From: Marinobacter bohaiensis
GTDB taxonomy: Bacteria; Pseudomonadota; Gammaproteobacteria; Pseudomonadales; Oleiphilaceae
Assembly: GCF_003258515.1 (NCBI RefSeq)
Contig: NZ_QGEH01000001.1
Location: 62,001 to 126,000 of the forward strand
Reading direction: 5' to 3'
Length of the DNA stretch: 64,000 nucleotides
The notes below the pieces were generated by a model. That model worked only from the letters and a program-made list of their open reading frames with translations, was not told the origin of the DNA and ran no database searches. A program made the position numbers and the translations under genes. Below are positions 59,709 to 64,000 of this stretch, in pieces. Position 1 is the first letter of the stretch, and each line of letters opens with the position of its first letter.

Positions 59709-61067
59709 TCAGGCTACTCGAGTCAGCAGATCCCGAAGCCCGTCCCGAACGTTTTCAACCAACGCCCGCTCATCCAGCCCCAATACCGAACCGTCCTCGA
59801 CCACCGGTTTGCCGTCCACGAAGCTGTGCTTCACCTGCACCGGCTCGCCGCACATCAGCGGCGCGAACAGGGGCGTGTGCACGCCGGCGAACCTGGGCTG
59901 GTCGATATCGTAGAGCGTCAGGTCCGCGGCCATGCCGACGGCCAACTCGCCGGTGGCCTCCAGGCCCAGCAGTCGGGCGCCGCCACGGCTGCCCCAGTCG
60001 AGCACCCGGTCGAGGGTGGTGGCGTCAGGGCCGTGTACGGCGCGATGGATCAGCCAGGTCAGGTTCAGCTCCTGCAGCATGGAGCCGGACTCGGCGGAGG
60101 CGGAGCCGTCCACACCGATGCTGACCGGCACGCCCTGTCGCGCCATCTCGATCACCGGCGCCACGCCGCTGCCCAGCCGGCAGTTGGACGTCGGACAGTG
60201 GGCGATGCCGGTTCCGGTCGCCGCCAGGCGCTCGATCGCGTGGGCGTCGCTCTGCACCAGGTGGGCGAACCACACGTCCGGGCCCAGGAAGTCACAGCGC
60301 TCGGCGTAATCGATGGCCGCCAGGCCGTACTTTTCCCGGGCCTGGACGTTATCGAAGCCCACTTCCAGCAGGTGCGAATGCAGGCGTAGCCCATGACCGC
60401 GTGCGTAGGCGGCGATCTCTTTCAGGAAGTCCGGCGGGCTGGAGTGCACCAGGCTCGTCGGCGCGGCCACCAGACGGCGCATGGCGTCCGGAGCGGCCTG
60501 GTGATAGCGGGCGCGGATGCGTTCCATGCGCGCCAGCACCTGCTCGGTGGTTTCCGGTGCGATGTTGTGCCGGGCCAGCCCTTTGTGGCTGCCTTTCTCC
60601 ACCGCGCTGCCGCGACACAGCACCAGGCGGATGCCGAGTTCGTCCGCCGCCTGCCAGACCGCGTCCTCCAGTTCATCCGGCGTGTCCCGGTGATAGAGGT
60701 AGTGATGGTCGGCGCAGGTGGTGGCACCGGAGCGTAGCAGTTCGTACAGGCCCAGGCGGGCGGCGTGGTACATCAGCTCCGGGCGGATCTGCGGCCAGAA
60801 GCGGTAGGGCACCGACGCGAGCCAGTCGCCCAGCCCCTGGTTGAGGCCTTCGGGCACGCCCTTGAGAATCGACTGGGCCAGGTGGTGATGGGTGTTTACC
60901 AGGCCGGGGTAGACGACGCAGCCGCGGGCGTCGATGACCGTATCGCCGTCTCCGGGCATGAGGTCGCGGCCGAGGGCGACAATGCGGTTGCCGTCGATGC
61001 GCAGGGCGTTGGCATCCGGGTGTTGCGGGGCGAAAACCCCGGCGGCGTTGCGGATAAGGTAGGGCAT
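59709..61067 (-). CDS. 8-oxoguanine deaminase-like amidohydrolase
   Basis: A 452-residue zinc amidohydrolase. The metal-binding His pair is in PGLVNTHHHLAQS, further ligands in LRLHSHLLEV and the Asp in IGVDGSASAESG. The ATTCADHHYLYHRDT segment is typical of the Pa0142 group, which deaminates 8-oxoguanine and related pterins. AAAGGAG precedes the ATG at 61067. The gene lies among two lone binding proteins and a 2-oxoglutarate oxygenase, fitting scavenging of oxidised or modified purines as nitrogen source. Specificity is inferred. Confidence 0.9.
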   Translation of the reverse strand: MPYLIRNAAGVFAPQHPDANALRIDGNRIVALGRDLMPGDGDTVIDARGCVVYPGLVNTHHHLAQSILKGVPEGLNQGLGDWLASVPYRFWPQIRPELMYHAARLGLYELLRSGATTCADHHYLYHRDTPDELEDAVWQAADELGIRLVLCRGSAVEKGSHKGLARHNIAPETTEQVLARMERIRARYHQAAPDAMRRLVAAPTSLVHSSPPDFLKEIAAYARGHGLRLHSHLLEVGFDNVQAREKYGLAAIDYAERCDFLGPDVWFAHLVQSDAHAIERLAATGTGIAHCPTSNCRLGSGVAPVIEMARQGVPVSIGVDGSASAESGSMLQELNLTWLIHRAVHGPDATTLDRVLDWGSRGGARLLGLEATGELAVGMAADLTLYDIDQPRFAGVHTPLFAPLMCGEPVQVKHSFVDGKPVVEDGSVLGLDERALVENVRDGLRDLLTRVA

Positions 61068-61627
61068 AGCGGGCTCCTTTGCGGGCAAAGAGCAATGTCC
61101 CGGAGCGCGGTGTGCGGGCTCCTGACCGCTTCTACTCTTTCGGGGGACGGGGGCGGGAATCACCGGTCGAATCCCGTTCCGTCCAGTTGGTCAGTTTTGT
61201 GGATACCCGGACTCAAAGCAACTTTCACTCCAGCACCCCGAGCGCCAGGACCACGGCCCGGGTCCTCGTGAGCGCCCGGTATTGGACCGATTGGCTCAAA
61301 AGGTGCCCCCGATTGGTGCGTGGCGTCGTTTGGGTCAGACCCTCAGGAAAACGGCGTGCGATCGCCGGGGCTGATCCGGCGCCGTTTTCCCGCCGCTGGC
61401 ACGCCACCTGCTTTGTCGGGGATACGTGACTGAGTAGAAGCAGTCAGGTTCTCCTCCGGGGAATCGGGGCATTGCTCATCGCGCATCGGCGGGTGTTGGA
61501 CACCGCGGCCGGGCGCGATTGGTGCGATGTCCGAGCCGATTGCCCCGCCTCCCGCGAGTCGTCCGACGCCTCCCTTGAACGATGGTCTGCGCATGAACCC
61601 AAGACGCAGGCAGCAAGGAGACAGGAC
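61068..61627. other. Intergenic region with candidate sigma-54 promoter
   Basis: A 560-bp divergent spacer between the deaminase and the NMT1-like binding protein. Besides the -24/-12 element at 61397-61412 it has three GATTGG-type repeats near 61275-61320. An open frame at 61079-61429 (+) lacks family features and I reject it. Confidence 0.5.
61397..61412 (+). promoter_or_regulatory. Candidate sigma-54 (-24/-12) promoter
   Basis: TGGCACGCCACCTGCT matches TGGCACG-N4-TTGCW except one base. GG and GC are correctly spaced by 10. A start near 61424 would give a leader of about 200 bases to the binding-protein gene. Sigma-54 dependence fits nitrogen-regulated uptake. Confidence 0.55.
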
Positions 61628-62629
61628 ATGACATTCAAGCACACACTGCCCCGCGCACTGACCTTCGCGACCCTGACTCTGGGTGCCCAGCTCGGCTTCG
61701 CGGCGGACAAAGTGACCTTTCAGCTCGATTGGCTGCCCGGCGGCGACAAGGCGCCGGTATACGTGGGCATCGAGGAAGGTTTCTTCGCGGACGAGGACCT
61801 GGAGGTCCGCGTGGTCTCCGGCCGCGGCTCCACCGACGCCATCACCAAGCTGGTCGCCGGTCAGGCGGACGTGGGCCTGTTGGATCTGGTGTCGCTGCTG
61901 GTGGCCCGCGCCCAGGACGACAACATCCCGGTCAAGGGCATCTATTCGGTCTTCAGCGAGGCCCCGCATGCGTTCTTCTCGGTGGAAGGTTCCGGCATCG
62001 AGTCGGTGAAGGATGTGGCCGGCAAGACCGTCGCCACCTCGCCGTTCAGTTCCTCGAACCTGTTCTTTCCGCTGTTGCTGGACGTGAATCAGGTGGACGA
62101 AAGCGGCATCAAGCTGGTCAAGACCGACCCTGGCGCGCTCAACCCGATGCTGCTGACCGGGCGCACCGACGTAGTGATCAGTTGGGTCACCGACACCGAG
62201 AAATACCAGGCCATGGCCGACCAGGCCGGCAAGACGCTGAACGTGATGCCCTGGTACGACGCCGGTCTGGCGTTCTATTCCACCTCGGTGATCGCCAGCG
62301 AACGCTTTCTGGAAGAACGCCCGAAGGTGGCGCGCCGCTTCGTGAAAGCATACGCCAAGGCCATCGAATACACCTGGGCCCACCCGCAGGAAAGCGGCGC
62401 CATGGTGCACGCCCAGGTCCCGGACGTGGACCCGGCCATGGCGGCGGACACCATCCGTTCCATCCGCCCGCTGGTCTACAACGAGGCCAGCGAGACCCAG
62501 GGCATGGGGGCGTTCAACCCGGAGCGTCTGGCCACCACCTGGCACTGGACCGCCAAGGCCCAGGAGATCGACGAAGCGTCTTTCGACCCGGAGACGGCCG
62601 TGGACCGGTCGTTCATGCCCGGCTCGTAA
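61628..62629 (+). CDS. NMT1/THI5-like ABC substrate-binding protein
   Basis: A 333-residue periplasmic binding protein of the SsuA/ThiY-like class. A signal peptide ends at GFAAD (residue 23), followed by VTFQLDWLPGGDKAPVYVGIEEGFF and LVAGQADVGLLD, the usual first-lobe motifs. Members bind thiamine precursors, taurine, nitrate or small heterocycles. AAGGAG precedes the ATG at 61628. No permease or ATPase gene is adjacent. It precedes a 2-oxoglutarate oxygenase by 130 bp on the same strand, under a candidate sigma-54 promoter. Confidence 0.88.
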   Translation: MTFKHTLPRALTFATLTLGAQLGFAADKVTFQLDWLPGGDKAPVYVGIEEGFFADEDLEVRVVSGRGSTDAITKLVAGQADVGLLDLVSLLVARAQDDNIPVKGIYSVFSEAPHAFFSVEGSGIESVKDVAGKTVATSPFSSSNLFFPLLLDVNQVDESGIKLVKTDPGALNPMLLTGRTDVVISWVTDTEKYQAMADQAGKTLNVMPWYDAGLAFYSTSVIASERFLEERPKVARRFVKAYAKAIEYTWAHPQESGAMVHAQVPDVDPAMAADTIRSIRPLVYNEASETQGMGAFNPERLATTWHWTAKAQEIDEASFDPETAVDRSFMPGS

Positions 62630-62759
62630 GAGCCTCAACGGCGGGCCGGGGCACCGGTCCGCGCCCAGTACGGAGTAGAAGCGGCGGGCGAGGGTCAACC
62701 TCGCCAGGCATTGCTCCAATCAACGGCGGGGCGACCTGCCAAGCCATTGGAGAAAACGA

Positions 62760-63764
62760 ATGAGTCAAAGCAAAGCCTACGGACTGAAAGAACTGGAATT
62801 CGAATCCACCATCGGCGGCGAGGGCATCGAGACCGATCGCCAGATCCCGCTGATCGATCTGAGCGATTTCGACAATCGCCGCGCCGAGATCACCGAACAG
62901 TTGTGGCAGGCGGCCAGCGAGGTGGGCTTCTTCCAGCTGGTCCATCACGGCCTGGACGTGGCGCGGGTGCGGGAAGCGTTCGCCATGGCGGAGGCCTTCT
63001 TTGCCCTGGACGCCGACACCAAGGGCCGGTTTCCCCTCAAGGAAGGCCTCAATACCGGCTGGGAGTTCAAGTCCCAGGTGCGTCCGTCCACCGGCACCGC
63101 CGACGAGAAAGAGTCTTTCCAGGTGACGCTGCCCTACATGGACGACCTGTGGCCGGGCCAGACCACCCTGCCGGAATTCCAGCGCGTGATCCTGGATTTC
63201 GAGCACTGCTGCTGGCAGGTGGGCATGGAGATCCTGTCCTGCTTCGCCGACAAGCTCGGTTTCGAGCGCGACTTCTTTACCCGGGCTCACGATCGCAGCT
63301 CACCGGAGTACCAGAGCACCCTGCGGCTGCTGCACTACCTGCCGTTGCCGGAAGGCGCCGAGTACCCGCCCGGCACCTGGCGCGCCGGTGCCCACACCGA
63401 CTTCGACTGCCTCACCATGGTGTTCCAGAAGGAAGGCCAGTTCGGCCTGCAGGTGTGTCCCGGCAAGGACGCCCAGGGCCGCGCGGACCAGGAATGGACC
63501 AGCGTGGTGCCGCGGGACGACGTCATCACCTGCAACATCGGCGACATGCTGATGCGCTGGAGCGACGACAGGCTCCGATCCACCCTGCATCGGGTGCGCA
63601 TGCCGCGCCCCGGCGAGTATCAGGGTCCGCGCTACAGCATGGCGTTCTTCTGCCAGGCGAATAAGGACGTCATGATCCAGGGGCCGGAGCAGAAATACCC
63701 CGCAATCTCCGCCCGGGATTACCTGCTGCAGCGGATCAACGCGAACTTCGCCGGGAAGATGTAG
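62760..63764 (+). CDS. 2-oxoglutarate/Fe(II)-dependent oxygenase, IPNS-like
   Basis: A 334-residue double-stranded beta-helix oxygenase. An N-terminal DIOX_N domain (PLIDLSDFD... VGFFQLVHHG) precedes the catalytic core with the facial triad His and Asp in AHTDFD, the distal His in TLHRV and the oxoglutarate-binding RYS. This fold includes isopenicillin N synthase, plant hydroxylases and fungal thymine-7-hydroxylase. Bacterial members near nucleobase genes may hydroxylate purines or pyrimidines; that is an inference from the deaminase and binding proteins nearby. A terminator follows. Confidence 0.9.
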   Translation: MSQSKAYGLKELEFESTIGGEGIETDRQIPLIDLSDFDNRRAEITEQLWQAASEVGFFQLVHHGLDVARVREAFAMAEAFFALDADTKGRFPLKEGLNTGWEFKSQVRPSTGTADEKESFQVTLPYMDDLWPGQTTLPEFQRVILDFEHCCWQVGMEILSCFADKLGFERDFFTRAHDRSSPEYQSTLRLLHYLPLPEGAEYPPGTWRAGAHTDFDCLTMVFQKEGQFGLQVCPGKDAQGRADQEWTSVVPRDDVITCNIGDMLMRWSDDRLRSTLHRVRMPRPGEYQGPRYSMAFFCQANKDVMIQGPEQKYPAISARDYLLQRINANFAGKM

Positions 63765-63781
63765 ATAAGGATGAAGACAAA

Positions 63782-63812
63782 AGCCCGCGCCGGGAGGTGC
63801 GGGCTTTTTTTT
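63782..63812 (+). terminator. Intrinsic terminator after the oxygenase gene
   Basis: AGCCCGC (63782-63788) pairs with GCGGGCT (63799-63805), followed by a run of eight T. It lies 18 bp past the stop codon. Confidence 0.9.
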
Positions 63813-63839
63813 GGCTGAACAATTTTGATGCTGTCTCCA

Positions 63840-63855
63840 TTATCATTTATGATAA
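63840..63855. promoter_or_regulatory. Palindromic operator before toxin gene
   Basis: TTATCAT-TT-ATGATAA is a perfect inverted repeat 24 bases before the toxin ATG. Autorepressing antitoxins of HigBA/RelBE modules bind sites of this kind. Confidence 0.6.
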
Positions 63856-63878
63856 CCTTCAGGAATTAGGATGATTCT

Positions 63879-64000
63879 ATGACATGGGACGTTAGATTTT
63901 ACGGCGACGTCCAGCAGGACATTCTGGGTATGCCGCCTAAGATCCAGGCACGAATGATCCGGTTGCTGGAGATGATCGAGAAATATGGCGCGAATCTGGG
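63879..64000 (+). CDS. HigB/RelE-type toxin, N-terminal part (cut by window end)
   Basis: The first 40 codons of a small protein beginning MTWDVRFYGDVQQDIL and continuing MPPKIQARMIRLLEMIEKYG. The strand, helix, then MPPKIQARMIRLLEML-like helix is the usual start of Gp49/HigB RelE-superfamily mRNA interferases. AGGA precedes the ATG, and a palindrome lies upstream. In HigBA order the antitoxin would follow beyond base 64000. The assignment rests on this fragment alone. Confidence 0.7.
   Translation, partial: MTWDVRFYGDVQQDILGMPPKIQARMIRLLEMIEKYGANL

Noticed and set aside
61079-61429. Possible 116-codon gene before the NMT1-like binding protein
   Set aside because: No recognisable domain, no good ribosome site and an Arg/Ser-rich composition; it overlaps the candidate sigma-54 promoter.

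Overview
The window looks like the chromosome of an aerobic, high-GC, probably marine gammaproteobacterium of the Alcanivorax/Marinobacter/Pseudomonas type. The genus is an inference. It rests on high GC, the density of acyl-CoA catabolism genes, the TRAP transporters, a DcaP-type porin, a CcoM-like oxidase peptide, FNR/Anr boxes and Crc/Hfq-like CA-rich leaders. I saw no rRNA, tRNA, CRISPR array, insertion sequence or prophage. Almost all of the DNA is metabolic and sensory, and the layout is tight and operonic.

Layout: (1) 1-7 kb: end of a sensor kinase, a periplasmic MsrAB fusion, and a lone TRAP-type binding protein flanked by two paralogous HBM-type chemoreceptors. (2) 7-13 kb: a complete TRAP dicarboxylate-type transporter (dctPQM), an amidase and an enoyl-CoA hydratase, then a tandem REP-like repeat. 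(3) 13-22 kb: an acyl-CoA ligase divergent from a seven-gene operon (SDR, thioesterase, ACAD10/11-type dehydrogenase, SDR, APH-like kinase, SurE, acyl-CoA ligase). It matches the 4-hydroxyacid degradation logic known from lva genes and ACAD10/11. (4) 22-29 kb: a full branched-chain amino-acid-type ABC importer (livHMGF plus binding protein), a MaoC hydratase, a CurA-type reductase and a class II aldolase. (5) 29-50 kb: a beta-oxidation region with a paired two-subunit acyl-CoA dehydrogenase, DcaP-like porin, oxoadipyl-type thiolase, unknown multispanning transporter, IclR regulator, FadB-like bifunctional enzyme, second thiolase, large acyl-CoA dehydrogenase, alcohol and aldehyde dehydrogenases, and a thioesterase. 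modABC and a ModE-like regulator are inserted in it. (6) 50-58 kb: TetR regulator, candidate ncRNA, PA1024-type quinone reductase, SMP-30 protein, retinol-saturase-like oxidoreductase, globin, a tiny CcoM-like gene with two perfect FNR boxes, a two-TM K+ channel and an MscS channel. (7) 58-64 kb: two lone ABC binding proteins, an 8-oxoguanine-deaminase-like hydrolase and a 2-oxoglutarate-dependent oxygenase, one unit with a candidate sigma-54 promoter, and the start of a HigB/RelE-type toxin gene.

Two regulatory patterns link the scattered genes. First, a 15-bp palindrome close to TTTCGCTATGCGGAA occurs upstream of dctPQM, between the acyl-CoA dehydrogenase pair and the porin (three copies), and between the thiolase and the unknown transporter. 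The IclR protein encoded at 40.2 kb is the obvious candidate binder. Second, many catabolic mRNAs carry AACAACAAGAG-like A-rich leaders next to the ribosome binding site, the form bound by Hfq/Crc in pseudomonads. Together these suggest substrate-specific transcriptional control with global carbon catabolite control at translation. A third pattern is a family of roughly 100-bp palindromic REP-like elements sitting only between genes.
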